Origin: Erinaceus europaeus
Lineage: Eukaryota > Chordata > Mammalia > Eulipotyphla > Erinaceidae
NCBI RefSeq assembly: GCF_950295315.1
Contig: NC_080176.1
Location: 29,970,109 to 30,034,108 of the forward strand
Length of the DNA: 64,000 bases
Direction: 5' to 3'
Part shown: piece after piece, positions 23,317 to 32,826 of the stretch
Layout: the number at the start of each line of letters is the position of its first letter
Position numbering within the stretch: position 1 is the first letter of the stretch
Made by a program: the position numbers and the translations under genes
The notes under the pieces: generated by a model
Told to the model about the DNA's origin: nothing
The model's database searches: none
The model's input: the letters and a program-made list of their open reading frames with translations, nothing else

Positions 23317-23746
23317 CATATATATAGATATAGATATAGATATAGATATAGATATAGATATAGATATAGATATAGATATAGATATAGATATAGATATAGA
23401 TATAGATATAGATATAGATATAGATATAGATATAGATATAGATATAGATATAGATATAGATATATAGATAGAGATAGATATAGTTTTTCATTGTTGTAGT
23501 TGTTATTGTTGTTATTGATGTCATTGTTGTTAGATAGGACAGAGAGAAATGAAGAGAGGAGGGGAAGACAGAGAGGAGGGGAAGACAGAGAGGGGGAGAG
23601 GAAGATAGACACTTGCAGACCTGCTTCACTGTCTGTGAAGCAACACCCCAGAAGGGTTTGAACAGGGGGTTCGAACTGGGATCCATATGCAGGTCCTTGC
23701 TCTTCCTGCCAGTGTGCTTAACCGGCTGTGCTACAGCCCATCTCCT
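23317..23746 (-). mobile_element. Class A SINE, antisense, with microsatellite tail
   Basis: On the minus strand the head starts near 23746 and B-box-like GGTTCGAACTG complement lies near 23672. The body contains a 17-base GAGGGGAAGACAGAGAG duplication (23560-23595). The tail runs through ACAATAACAACAACT into a TCTATA hexamer array. Both ends are defined by the 13-bp duplication, so the array belongs to the insertion. Confidence 0.9.
23318..23475. repeat. (TATAGA)n hexanucleotide array
   Basis: About 25 near-perfect ATAGAT units. It lies inside the target duplication of the SINE and so expanded from the SINE tail. It gives artefactual YRYR- and IYIY-type frames on both strands. Confidence 0.96.
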
Positions 23747-23759
23747 AGCTTGTAACCTT
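23747..23759. repeat. Target-site duplication, right copy
   Basis: AGCTTGTAACCTT, matching 23304-23316. Confidence 0.92.
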
Positions 23760-23967
23760 CTGGTCTTAACTGCCCCCATTGTCCTCAATGCCCAAAGTTC
23801 TTTCGTTATCCAAATTCAAATTTTTTTTAAGTCACAGTTTCTTGCAAACAGGTTTGGCAAACAGAGTACGGAGAGCCCTTTTGGTCAAATTCCAGGTCAC
23901 CTCTTCCCTAGGGCTATGAGGTCATCCTGTCCCTTTGGGACCAAGGTCTTCAATGGAACTCACTAGA

Positions 23968-23977
23968 GGACTGGCTT
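23968..23977. repeat. Probable target-site duplication of Vingi fragment, left copy
   Basis: GGACTGGCTT, repeated exactly at 24599-24608. Confidence 0.7.
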
Positions 23978-24598
23978 CTTCTTCTTCTAGCGTTTACCCT
24001 TCTTCCGTAGCCAGTCAACAGCGTCAAGTTGAGCCTGATGTAAAGTTTCGAGACCTCCTTTGAATCTGGAGAGGTGGCAGTTGACTATGTGGGTCATAAT
24101 CTGTCTGTAGCCGCAGGGGCAGTTCAGGTCGTCTCTGGCTCCCCAGCGATGGAACATAGCGGCGCACCGGCCATGGCCTGTTCGATAGTGATTGAGGAGG
24201 GCCCAATCATAACGTGCTAGGTCAAAGCCGGGTTGACGCTTGCAGGGGTCTGTGATGAGGTGTTTGTTCTTTACCTCAGCTGACTGCCAACTCTGTTTCC
24301 AAGAGTCTGGAACAGAGAAATTCAGTGTAGGCGTAGGAGACCAGATTGGGTGACGAGACGTCAAGCGTTGGACAGGGTGGGCGAAGATATCCGCGTATAT
24401 TGGCAGTTCCGGTCGAGCGTAGACATGGGAAATGAACTTAGATGATGCCGCATCCCGACGAATATCTGGTGGGGCGATGTTGCTAAGAACTGGCAGCCAT
24501 GGAACCGGGGTGGAACGGATGGTTCCAGAAATTATCTTCATGGAGGAATATAATTTAGAATCGACCAAGTGGACATGGGGGCTACAGAACCATACTGG
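23978..24598 (-). mobile_element. Vingi-like non-LTR retrotransposon, 5'-truncated
   Basis: About 620 bases on the minus strand, comprising the 3' end of a non-LTR element: C-terminal coding part, a few bases of 3' UTR and a short GAA-type tail (CTTCTTCTTCT at 23978-23988 on the plus strand). It is flanked by 10-base direct repeats. The region is less AT-rich than its neighbourhood and unlike L1. From memory of the literature, Vingi is the sister clade of Ingi, lacks RNase H, and was described from European and African hedgehogs. The family assignment rests on protein features only, without a database comparison. Confidence 0.75.
23987..24598 (-). pseudogene. Non-LTR retrotransposon RT C-terminus, truncated
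   Basis: The open frame runs without interruption over about 200 residues to a stop at 23987, so the retained part is not obviously decayed. The first part resembles the RT thumb/connection of Ingi/Jockey-like elements (MKIISGTIRSTPVPWLPVLS). The end holds a Cys/His cluster, CPCG then HIVNCH, preceded by YRTGHGRCAAMFHRWG, a motif set common at the C-termini of such elements. The RT catalytic core and the endonuclease lie upstream and are missing, so it cannot be autonomous. The frame continues past 24598 into flanking DNA by chance. No RNase H motif is visible, which fits Vingi. Confidence 0.75.
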
Positions 24599-24608
24599 GG
24601 ACTGGCTT
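24599..24608. repeat. Probable target-site duplication of Vingi fragment, right copy
   Basis: GGACTGGCTT, matching 23968-23977. Confidence 0.7.
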
Positions 24609-24697
24609 ACTACCAAGGGAACACATTCAGGAATATCTGCCAGAGATGGAAGAGGTGCTCAGGGCAAAATATGGGGAAGGTAAGAGTTTTCACAGCT

Positions 24698-24927
24698 TAT
24701 TTATTTATTCATCAACTTTATTTTATTTTGATAAAGGCAGAAATTGAGAAGGGAATGGGAGATAGAGAAGGAGCAACAGAGACACCTACAGAGCTGAATT
24801 ACCACTTCTGGAGCTCCCCACTGACCCCACCACCACCACCACCACTACAGGGGGTGAGGGCTAGAGCCTAGGTCTCTGTACAGGGTAACCTGTGCACTCA
24901 GCCAGGAGAGCACCACCACCCAGCCCC
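24698..24927 (-). mobile_element. Class B SINE, antisense
   Basis: Tail complement TTATTTATTTATTCATC, a GAGATAGAGAAGGAGCAACA body with an embedded (CCA)n run near 24824-24843, and a head complement ending CACCACCACCCAGCCCC. Confidence 0.8.
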
Positions 24928-24987
24928 AAAGTTCTTCCTTTTCATCTGTAATTCAGTTGTGTGCACTTCATTAACATTGCAAAAGAT

Positions 24988-25118
24988 GGCCCCTGAGATA
25001 GCACAATGGTTATGCAAGAAGACTTTCCTGCCTGAAGCAACAAATGACCCAGGCTCAACCCCCAGCACCACCTTAAGCCAGAACTGAGCAGTGCTCTAGC
25101 TTGGAAAAAAAAAAAATT
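24988..25118 (+). mobile_element. Class C SINE with short poly-A
   Basis: Head CCTGAGATAGCACAATGGTT, GGCTCAACCCCC near 25052, the CCAGAACTGAGCAGTGCTC end, then (A)12. Confidence 0.82.
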
Positions 25119-25438
25119 GCAAAAGGCATCATTTTTTTCTATCACTATGCCAAGGGCTTTAAAAGACCTAAACTAAAATTTAAAAATTTAAGTATGTCAC
25201 TCCTGATGATCTCAGCCAGGTTTCCTTGATCATTTTCAAGGAATCTTATTTTTGTTAGAATTCCCAGCTATCATACTTATATGCCATCACCACGCCCTCC
25301 CCACCCCCACCTCTCACCCATCCCCTTCCTGCCAGGAATATCTTAAATATTAGGGGAAAGTACTTTTGTAATGAGTCTGGTGGGACTCATTGATTCAGAA
25401 GTAGGTTTTCATTATAGAAACAGTGAATGACGGCGGCG
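25119..25438. other. No gene seen
   Basis: Single-copy-looking sequence, C-rich near 25290-25330. Confidence 0.45.
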
Positions 25439-25662
25439 GCGGGGGGGGGGGGGGGGGGGCAGGTTGTGATGCACCTGGCTGAGCACACATGTTACCATGC
25501 ACAAGGACCAGGGTTCAAATCCTTGGACCCCATTTGCAAAGGGGAAAACTCATGAACAATGAAATAGTGCCACAGGTCTCTCTCTTTCTCTCTCTCTCTT
25601 CTTGATTTCTCTCTCTCTATTAAGTAATTAAATTAAATATTTTTAAAAACATGTTTAAAAAA
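25439..25662 (+). mobile_element. Class B SINE with poly-G at its head
   Basis: The normal GGGG start of the head has become an uninterrupted G run of about 19 bases (25441-25459). GGTTCAAATCC near 25511, a CT zone and an A/T tail follow. Confidence 0.8.
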
Positions 25663-25671
25663 AAGACATAG

Positions 25672-25945
25672 GTTGGGCAGTGGCTTACCAGGTTAAGTAC
25701 ACATAGTATGAAACCCAAGGACCAGCACAAGGATCTTGGTTTGAGCCTCTGGCTCCCCATCTGCAGGGAGGTCACTTTATAAGTGATAAAGTAGGTCTTT
25801 CTCTCCTCTTCTCTATCTCCCCCTCCTCCCTCAATTTCCCTGTCCTATCCAATAAGTGGGGGGGGGATGTCCATCAGGAGTGCATACACTGAGCCCCAGT
25901 GATAACCCTGGAGGCAAAAAAAAAGGAAAAGGAAAGAAAAGAATT
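25672..25945 (+). mobile_element. Class A SINE with extra 3' module
   Basis: Head GGTTGGGCAGTGGCTTACC, GGTTTGAGCCTC near 25738, a CT zone, then the module (CATCAGGAGTGCATACACTG near 25871, GATAACCCTGGAGGC near 25901) and an A-rich tail. Confidence 0.8.
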
Positions 25946-26025
25946 GAAAGTCAGCCAATGGAAGCTCTGTTTCCTAAGCATCCAGGTCCCCAATCACAGC
26001 CTCCTAGGTCACTGCAGACTCCTTC

Positions 26026-26029
26026 CCAG
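26026..26029. repeat. 4-bp target duplication, left copy
   Basis: CCAG immediately before the LTR. The same four bases follow it at 26442-26445. Confidence 0.7.
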
Positions 26030-26441
26030 TGTTGTAAATGACATCCAATTAAAATGACTTGTCAAGGCAAAAGATAAGGAGTTGAAGCAAGGCATTTATT
26101 CCTTTGCCAAAGGACATGCAGCCAACAGTGACCGTCAGGCAGTAATGTGGCCCTCTCTCCCTTCTCCCATCTTTTATACCTGATGCAGAACTGTCTCCTC
26201 CACCCCTGGGCTGAGCGTCAGAGCTCTCAATCTCCCCGTTGTCTAAATAAGGAAAGGAGGAAGAGAGTCTGAGGATCTCTGCTGGAAGATTCACAAGCAC
26301 CACAAGTGACTATTATCTGACCTAAAGAATACAGAACTACTGCCCACAGGTGGTTATAGACAACAATTTATATTTTACAAATGTACTAAACAATTGTTCT
26401 CTTCATGTTCCTTTGAAGAGAAGACCTAATCATCTCTTACA
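26030..26441 (-). mobile_element. Solo LTR of a class I-type ERV
   Basis: 412 bases bounded by TG...CA. Read on the minus strand it starts TGTAAGAGATGATTAGG, has a TATA box (GTATAAAAGATG, complement at 26169-26180) and a polyadenylation signal AATAAA (complement at 26095-26100), and ends TTTACAACA. No internal ERV sequence adjoins it. A 4-bp duplication is typical of gammaretrovirus-like elements. It probably arose by LTR-LTR recombination. No family name can be given. Confidence 0.75.
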
Positions 26442-26445
26442 CCAG
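26442..26445. repeat. 4-bp target duplication, right copy
   Basis: CCAG, matching 26026-26029. Confidence 0.7.
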
Positions 26446-26591
26446 GAACCAGGGTGATTTCTGGCACCTGCTCTTACCTGCTCAGGTATGAGCCTCACCT
26501 GGGTGTCCTGCAGTAAAAGGTCTTGGGGTGGAAGTGGGGGAAGCAAGTCTGGGTCCAGAGCTGCTCTCAAATCTGTCTTGAAATGTCAGAG

Positions 26592-26705
26592 GGGCAAGGA
26601 GGTAGTCTAGTGGTACAAGAGATTTTCATGTTTGAGGCTCCCAGGTTCAATATCCGGCACCACCATCAGCCAGGGCTGAGTCATGCTCTGGTTATTACAA
26701 TTATA
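26592..26705 (+). mobile_element. Class C SINE
   Basis: Head AAGGAGGTAGTCTAGTGGTA, GGTTCAATATCC near 26644, and the CATCAGCCAGGGCTGAG end. Confidence 0.75.
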
Positions 26706-26821
26706 TACAGGTGGAGAAAAGGGGATGCTCTTTATTTGTACTACAACATTTGCTCTTTTTTTTTTTTTTAATCTCATCCACCTGTCTTCCTGCTCTTGTT
26801 CCAGGGCCATTAACACTGGTC

Positions 26822-27655
26822 CTTTTTTTTTTTTTTCTTTATTACTGATTTAATAATGATTAACAAGATTGTAAGATAATGGGAACAATTCCATACAGTT
26901 CCCAACATCAGAGTTCCCTGTCCCCTCACCTCCATTGGAGGCTTCCTTGTTCTTTATCCCTCTGAGAGTATGGACCCAGCATACACTTATGGGGTGCAGA
27001 AGGTGGAAGGTCTGGCTTCTGTAACTGCTTCTCCGCTGGATGGGCACTGGCAGGTCAATCCATACCCAGCCAATTTCTATCTTTCCCTAGTGGGACAGGT
27101 CTCGGGAGATGTGAGGTTACAGGACACATTGGTGAGGTCATCTGCCCAGGGGATTTAGGTTGGTGTCATGGTAGTGTCTGCAACTTGGTGGCTGAAAGGC
27201 AGTAAGATATAAAGCAGAACAACTTGTTTAATAATCAGAAACCTAAAGGTAAGAATAGAACAAATGAAACTTCTTTTATGCTGGAAGAAGTCTATTTTAT
27301 GCATGTTCCAAGAGGCCCATAACTTTAGTAATTTTTGTCTGAGCCTGACAGCTAACATGCAGATGGACTAAAAGTATTGTCTAGAAAGCTGGTGTCAGAG
27401 TTGAAAATATGCCTAGAAAGCTGGATTAGGGCAGAGAGTAGCTCCCAAATGTGAGGAAATCTTATAAAGACCATTAACTGTAAACCCCATCCATCTGACC
27501 CAGGGCCCATGTCTATTCATATTTAGCACAGGAACCGGTGTAACCTCTGAGTGAGGCCCCCTGTTGGTCTGGGCTCACAGTCCATGGTCACAGCTGGGAA
27601 CGTTCTAGGCTGCACTCATTTCAAGACCAGTCTTCCCGGACACTGGGGCCTTTTT
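26822..27655 (-). mobile_element. L1 3' UTR, antisense, uninterrupted
   Basis: The minus strand gives the longest unbroken copy of the distal L1 3' UTR in the window. It includes the block CTGAGCCTGACAGCTAACATG (complement strand near 27340) and ends in an A-rich tail (T run at 26822-26836). It is the reference used here to order the split copies at 1258 and 15411. Confidence 0.85.
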
Positions 27656-27664
27656 AATAGACAA

Positions 27665-27785
27665 ATGGGAGAGGGAGAAAGAGAGAGAGAGAAGGAGGGA
27701 GAGAGAGAGAGAAAGAGAGAAGGAGGGAGAGAGAGAGAGAGAGAGAAGGAGGGAGAGAGAGAGAGAGAGGAAGAGAGAGAGAGAG
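27665..27785. repeat. (GA)n / GGGA-rich purine repeat
   Basis: About 120 bases of GA dinucleotides with GAAGGAGGGAGAG interspersions. Confidence 0.95.
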
Positions 27786-29245
27786 TTCTGTACCCCACCT
27801 CTCTAAGATGCTCTCTTTGCCCCATGAGTTTTCAGATGGGGTGCAATTTGTACCCCCCACCTCACATTCTTGCTGGGGCTAGTGGAGTTAGAGGGAATCC
27901 TACACCCCAAAGTTGTAACCTCCAGAGAGAGAAACGGGGAGGGGGTTTAATGGTTCACCTGCTTGGTGAGGAGTACCCATCTCCAAATACTTCATTCTCT
28001 CCCTGCAACAAACACCCCCTTCTCCCCACAGACAAAGCCCAGAGGGAATGCGCAAGAGAACACTATTTATAAGAGTCTCTGCCTATGTGCCCCCTGTTCT
28101 GTCTACTGAAGGCATAGCTGCCTAGAATCTGTGCTTTGACACCTCCTCAGTCTAGGGATGCTCTGCGTAGCTCGAGACAGCTTGATGGATGTCTTCTTAT
28201 TTTCTGTCATTCACTTAATCACTTGTCTTACTCCAAACCCTCATAGCAAGTCATTTTCAGATTGCATCTCGCAGGGAGGAAATAGGTTGGAAATGGTGTT
28301 GCTCTGCATAATCTTTGCTGGGCCCCACAGAGGAGGAAAGATACTCTATCAGCTTTCCTGGGAGGCAGGGGAAGGCTGTCCTTGGGAAGGGCACATGTAT
28401 AGAAAGAAGCCAAGCTGAAGGCTTCCTGCTTTTGGAAGCCAGGTGTGGCTCTTTCTCATGCAGTCAGGGAACCCTGAACATCACATCCAGGGTCAACTCT
28501 GCATCCTGAACTCAAGGGCCTTCTATGCTTGCCTTGTTGGCAGCTTCCTGCTGGGAAATCTGGATATTATTTTCCTTAGGATGCCCAGAACCCAAGGGAA
28601 TCATGGGAGGTCTTGCCTTGAAGTTTTCATTCAGCCCTTTCACTTCCGGAATCTAAGGGCACAGCTGGGCAGTGTGGCAGGTGGATGCAGGTCAGCTTCC
28701 ACCTTCAAGGAGAAAAGTGTGACCCACAAACATAGAGTCACACTGAATGGAGGTACTACAGTGAGTTGGCAGGGACACAAGACGGGCATTTTAGGTCTGA
28801 GGCTTATTCTGTTTGTCTGTTTAGACAAAGTGGGGTGGGGGGAGAGGCACTGAAGCCTCCTTCAACTGAAGGTTGAACCTGAGTCATGGATGTGACAAAG
28901 CCACACACTGTCTGAGGTATTGGATCAGCCCTCTGAGGTTTAATCTGAAAGGTGTGTTGTGGACCAAGTGGGATAAGGGGTCAAGAGTAGGGGTCCCCCT
29001 TAGAATTCTCACCACTGATGGGGTTGAGAAGAATGTCACAGTGAAGAATCACAGAGACACTCCCCTTCTGTCAGGTAGGGTGAGCACTGACTGAAGCAAG
29101 GCAGGCATAGGAAGGAGAGACACACAGAGAGAGAGACATGTAGGCTTGAGAAAGAAAGAGATCTCAAGTTTCTCATCCCTACTCAGTGTGCAGTAGGTCC
29201 AGTGTTGTGAGTAAGTAAACCATGGCAAAAAGAAGTATGGAGGTG
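27786..29245. other. Longest non-repetitive stretch of the first half, no gene recognised
   Basis: Nearly 1.5 kb without SINE or L1 sequence. The longest frame (28443-28853, 136 residues) has no recognisable domain, no obvious splice or start context and no compositional sign of coding. It may hold an unrecognised exon or regulatory DNA, but nothing supports a call. Confidence 0.4.
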
Positions 29246-29425
29246 CCTGGAGACACAGCATAATGATTCTAAACAAAAGACTCTCATGCCTTAGGCACCA
29301 AAAGGCCCAGGTTCAATTCCCTATTGTAAGCCAGAGCTAAGCAAGGCTCTGATGTCTTTCTCTCTCTCTCTCTCTCTGTAGCTCACGTCCATTAAAATGA
29401 AATACTTAAATAATAATAATAATAA
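29246..29425 (+). mobile_element. Class C SINE with CT tail
   Basis: Head GAGACACAGCATAATGATTC, GGTTCAATTCCC near 29310, (CT)n near 29358-29378 and an AATAATAATAATAATAAAC tail. Confidence 0.8.
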
Positions 29426-29479
29426 ACTGCAGATAAGCACTCAGAGAGAGAGAGAGAGTAGGAAAAGGAGAAGGACATA

Positions 29480-29745
29480 TGGAGGTAGTAATGTCATGAG
29501 TGGCTTGGAGGAGAAGAGAGGATTGGATCAGGGAAAAAAAAGAGGGGAAACTATGTGTAAATGTGGACAGATAGTTGTAGAGAAGATGGTTGGCCCATGT
29601 CTACAACCTTAGGGGAACTGCAGTGTATTACAGTGGGGACAGTGAAGATTCAGAACTCTAGTGGTGGGAATGGCATGGATTCAAGTCTCCACCAACATGT
29701 AATTTTGTAAAATAAAATTAAATAAATAAATAAATAAAAAGACTG
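29480..29745 (+). mobile_element. L1 3' end, second UTR subtype
   Basis: Shares GGAGAAGAGAGGATTGGATC and the final TGTAATTTTGTAAAATAAAA with the copies at 45112 (antisense) and 50660. This end differs from the GTTTTGTTAATTAATCC-type end of the other L1 copies. Confidence 0.7.
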
Positions 29746-29959
29746 CAGAGCTCAGGGCAGTTTCGGTGACATAGCGATGTTACCACCCCAGTTATCCGCC
29801 ATGTTGACTTTGCACCTGAACCCTTCGAAGCCTCCCACCTAGGATTGGAATTCACAGGACAAATTCTCACCTCATATAGGATGACTGTGGCCAACAGGAA
29901 AGCTCTGTGTGCTTTCTGGACCTACTAGTCTGTTGGCTAATTAACAGATTCTATTGGAA

Positions 29960-30095
29960 AGCTTAAGAGTGGCTTGGGTGGCAAGGACCTGAACACAGAA
30001 ATGGGTTTGAGGCCCTGCTCACCTCCTGCGGGGGGTGGAGGGGGTTCTTCACAAGTGGTGAAGCAGGTCCGCAGGTGTCTCTCTCTCTCTCTCTT
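29960..30095 (+). mobile_element. SINE fragment
   Basis: A degraded body (AAGTGGTGAAGCAGGTCCGC near 30053) and a CTCTCTCTC zone. The tRNA-like head is barely recognisable. Confidence 0.6.
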
Positions 30096-30384
30096 TAATA
30101 TCATTTATTTTTTTAAATTTTTTAACTGTTGGTGTATTAACAGATTTAAGTAGTTTTAGGTATAGTTTCTCATCTCCCCATGATAGGGTTCACAAAAGAT
30201 TCTTACCCCCAATGATGCAATCTAATCTCTTGTTAGTTGACCCACATCTAGACTTTATACTGATGGCATCTCCAAATTAAAGGCTGATCTAGTGTTTGAA
30301 ATGGGTTTCTTTTGCATTAATTCCTTTGAAATCCTTACAAGTTGCTGTTACCCTTTTGAAGTACGTTTTCTTTTCCTTTCTGTT
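30096..30384. other. Unassigned AT-rich stretch
   Basis: May be a decayed antisense L1 or other retroelement. I cannot match it to another part of the window. Confidence 0.3.
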
Positions 30385-30634
30385 TCTTTTGGCATGCAAA
30401 TTCACTGCTCCTAGTGGCCTTTTTAAAAAAAAAAATATATTCTCTTTATTTATTGGATACAGACAGCCAGAAATCAAGAGGCAGAGGGTGGTAGAGAGGA
30501 ACAGACAGAAAGACAGCACTACCTCACCGCTTTCAAAGTTTTCCCACTGCAGGTGGGGACCAGGGGCTTGAACCCAGGTCTTTGTACACTGTAACATGTG
30601 TGTTCAACCAGGTGTGTCACCACCAGGTCACCCC
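30385..30634 (-). mobile_element. SINE with extra 3' module, antisense
   Basis: Module complement (AAATTCACTGCTCCTAGTGG near 30400), poly-A complement, body, B-box complement (GGCTTGAACCCAGG near 30566) and head complement near 30625. Confidence 0.8.
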
Positions 30635-30635
30635 T

Positions 30636-30862
30636 TTTCCTTTTTCTTTATTTAACAGAACAGAGAGAATTTGAAAGGGGGCAAGGAGATAGGGAGGGAA
30701 GTCTCTGTGTTTGTGTGTGTTTTTATCTAACTCTCCCCCCTCTTAATTTCTCTCTGTCTTATAAAATGAACTGGGGGGAGGGAGAAAAAAGAAAAAAAAT
30801 GGCCTATAGGAGATGTGACTTTATAGTGTTAGTACCAAGCCCAGAAATAACCTTGGAGACAG
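30636..30862. mobile_element. Two abutting SINE fragments in opposite orientation
   Basis: 30636-30700 is an antisense SINE tail/body piece. 30700-30862 is a sense piece consisting of CT zone, TTTCTCTCTGTCTTATAAAA and the extra 3' module (GGAGACAGAAGG at its end). Both lack their heads. Confidence 0.6.
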
Positions 30863-30882
30863 AAGGAGGAGGAGGAGGAAGA

Positions 30883-30918
<36 letters not shown>

Positions 30919-30935
30919 GGAGAAGAAGAAGAAGC
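30862..30935. repeat. GGA/GAA repeat
   Basis: Purine triplet array following the module of the preceding SINE fragment. Confidence 0.9.
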
Positions 30936-31059
30936 AAACTGTAGCAATGAAAAACAAAATGCTGCCGCCCAGGAAGAAACTGGAGCAGAAATTCACCCAG
31001 AATTACAGCTGCTGGCAAACACTGCTAAGACCAAGAACGTAGTAAGTTTTAGACCTCAT

Positions 31060-31160
31060 GTGGTCTGGAGGTGGCTTAGTGGATGAAGTGTTGGACCCTC
31101 AAAGTGTGAGGTCCTGGGTTCAAGCCCTGGAATCGCATGTGCTAGTTTCCTCTCCTCTTT
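31060..31160 (+). mobile_element. Class D SINE
   Basis: Head CTGGAGGTGGCTTAGTGGAT holds an A-box-like TGGCTTAGTGG. GGTTCAAGCCCTGG lies near 31118. It is close in form to an ordinary tRNA gene head but cannot be completed as a tRNA. Confidence 0.7.
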
Positions 31161-31179
31161 ATTTGTTAAATTTGTTTTA

Positions 31180-31230
31180 TTACTTTTATTATATTTGATA
31201 ATAGGACAGAGAGAAAATGAGTGGGGGAAG

Positions 31231-31262
<32 letters not shown>

Positions 31263-31362
31263 TCTAGATGTGATTCACTATTTCTGAAGCTTGGGGGACC
31301 CGGGCTTGAACCCAGGTCCTTGCACCTGGTAATGTGTGTGTTCTACCAACCCTCCAGCCCCC
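31180..31362 (-). mobile_element. SINE, antisense
   Basis: Tail complement, TAATAGGACAGAGAGAAAAT, a (GA)n run at 31231-31258 and B-box complement GGGCTTGAACCCAGG near 31301. Confidence 0.78.
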
Positions 31363-31381
31363 TTTTACTTTTTGATAGAGG

Positions 31382-31417
<36 letters not shown>

Positions 31418-31540
31418 TCCATAGTCCATAGTTGATGAAGCTTTTCCCACTGCAGGTGGGGACTGGGGGCTTGAACCTGTGTCCTAGAGCCTAGCAATGT
31501 GTGCGCTCTATCAGGTGAGACATCACCTGTTTCTAGGCTT
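31363..31540 (-). mobile_element. Class B SINE, antisense, tandem with the previous one
   Basis: GATAGAGGTAGGAGAG with a (GA)n run, TGGGGGCTTGAACCTGTG near 31466, and a head complement ending about 31530. Same orientation as 31180-31362. Confidence 0.78.
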
Positions 31541-31565
31541 GTTAGTTTATTTAGGAAATTAAAGG

Positions 31566-31858
31566 GGGCCAGGTGGTGATGCACCTGGTTAAGTACACAT
31601 ATTACCATGCGCAAGGACTCGGGGGGTTCAAGCTCCCAGCTCCCCAGCTACAGGAGATCCACTTAACAAATAGTGAAGCAAGTCTGCAGGTGTCTATCTT
31701 TCTCTTCCTCTCTATCTACCCTCCCCATCTCAATTTCTCTCTGTCCTGTCAAATAAAAAATAGGGGAAAAAATGGGTAAAAATGGCCGTTGGGAGAGATG
31801 GCTTCGTGGTGTAGGCACCCAGCTCCAGCGATAACCCTGTGACAAAAAAAAAAAAAAG
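31566..31858 (+). mobile_element. Class B head with extra 3' module, full length
   Basis: GGGGGCCAGGTGGTGATGCA head, GGTTCAAGCTCC near 31626, a CT zone and an AAATAAAAAATAGGGG junction. The module follows (AAAATGGCCGTTGGGAGAG near 31780, CAGCGATAACCCTG near 31827), then (A)15. Confidence 0.85.
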
Positions 31859-32227
31859 GAATTTTCCATTTTATCTGAGCTTCCAGAGGTCAGATACATG
31901 CAAGGACCAAAAAGGACCAAGTCCCAGCACTTTTTCTCCCCAGGGCACTGAATGTTTGAAGGGGCTAATGTCTTGCCTGCCAGCAGGAGGCCCTGTGAAG
32001 ATTTTTCAGGACTCCACTGAGATAGAAAGAGAGGAGAAAGGGCTTTCATTCCCTTGAACCAACAAGGTAGGTCCATACCCCCAGTGGGGGATGCAAGAGG
32101 CCTTCAAGCCTCTCCAGCCCTCACTGCCACTGGGGTTCATGGGAGCTTCTGCTGGGCTACCCACAGCAGCTTCTCACCTTCACCTGCTCATCTTGGAAGA
32201 ACAGACACCTGCTATTTATATGGTAAT
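31859..32227. other. No gene seen
   Basis: Single-copy-looking, moderately GC-rich. No recognisable frame. Confidence 0.45.
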
Positions 32228-32330
32228 TTAAAAAATATTTTATTTATGTATTTCTGTCTTTGTTGGATAGAGACAGACAGAAATTGAGAAAGGGGAGACA
32301 GAGACACATCTGCAATACTGCTTTGCCATT
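32228..32330 (-). mobile_element. SINE fragment, antisense
   Basis: Tail complement (ATTTTATTTATGTATTTC), TGGATAGAGACAGACAG and CACATCTGCAATACTGC. The head half is missing. Confidence 0.7.
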
Positions 32331-32359
32331 CATGAAATAAATAAATAAAATACTTAAAT

Positions 32360-32563
32360 AAGGGGCCAGGCTATGATGCACCTGGTTAAATGCTCACATT
32401 ACAGTGTGCAAAGACCCAGGTTCAAAACCCTGGTCCCCATCTGCAGGGAGGAAACTTCATGAGTGGTGAAGCAGAGATGCAAGTCTCTTTCTCTCCCTCT
32501 CTATCTCCCACTCCCCTCTCTCAGTCACTCACTCTTTCTATATCAAATAATAAATAAATAAAA
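32360..32563 (+). mobile_element. Class B SINE
   Basis: GGGGCCAGGCTATGATGCAC head, GGTTCAAAACCC near 32419, a CTCTTTCTCTCCC zone and a TAATAAATAAATAAAA tail. Confidence 0.83.
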
Positions 32564-32565
32564 TC

Positions 32566-32826
32566 AGGGTCGGGTGGTGGCGCATCTGGTTGAGTGTACA
32601 TGTTACAATGTACAAGGACCCAGGTTCGAACCCCCAGTCCCCACCTGCAGGGGGAAAGATTTGCAAGTGGTGAAGCAGGGCTGCAAGTGTCTCTCTGTCT
32701 CCCTCTCTGTCACTCCCTTCCCTCTCGATTCTTGGCTTTGAATAAATAAATAAATTTGAATAAATAAATTGAATAAATAAAGATAATAATTTTTTAAATA
32801 ATAAATAAAATCTTTAAAAAATATGT
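32566..32826 (+). mobile_element. Class B SINE, tandem with the previous one
   Basis: GGGTCGGGTGGTGGCGCATC head with well-kept A and B boxes (GGTTCGAACCC near 32624). The tail is long and repeats AATAAATAAATTTG units. Confidence 0.85.

Noticed and set aside
23272..23788. Frames of YRYR and IYIY repeats
   Set aside because: Translation of the TATAGA microsatellite in a SINE tail.
28443..28853. 136-residue frame in single-copy DNA considered as a host exon
   Set aside because: No recognisable domain, start context or splice structure. Its length is within chance for a GC-moderate region.
31060..31160. A genuine tRNA gene at class D SINE heads (also 48700 and 46629)
   Set aside because: A-box and B-box-like motifs are present, but no acceptor stem or anticodon arm can be paired. 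The sequences belong to a repeated family.
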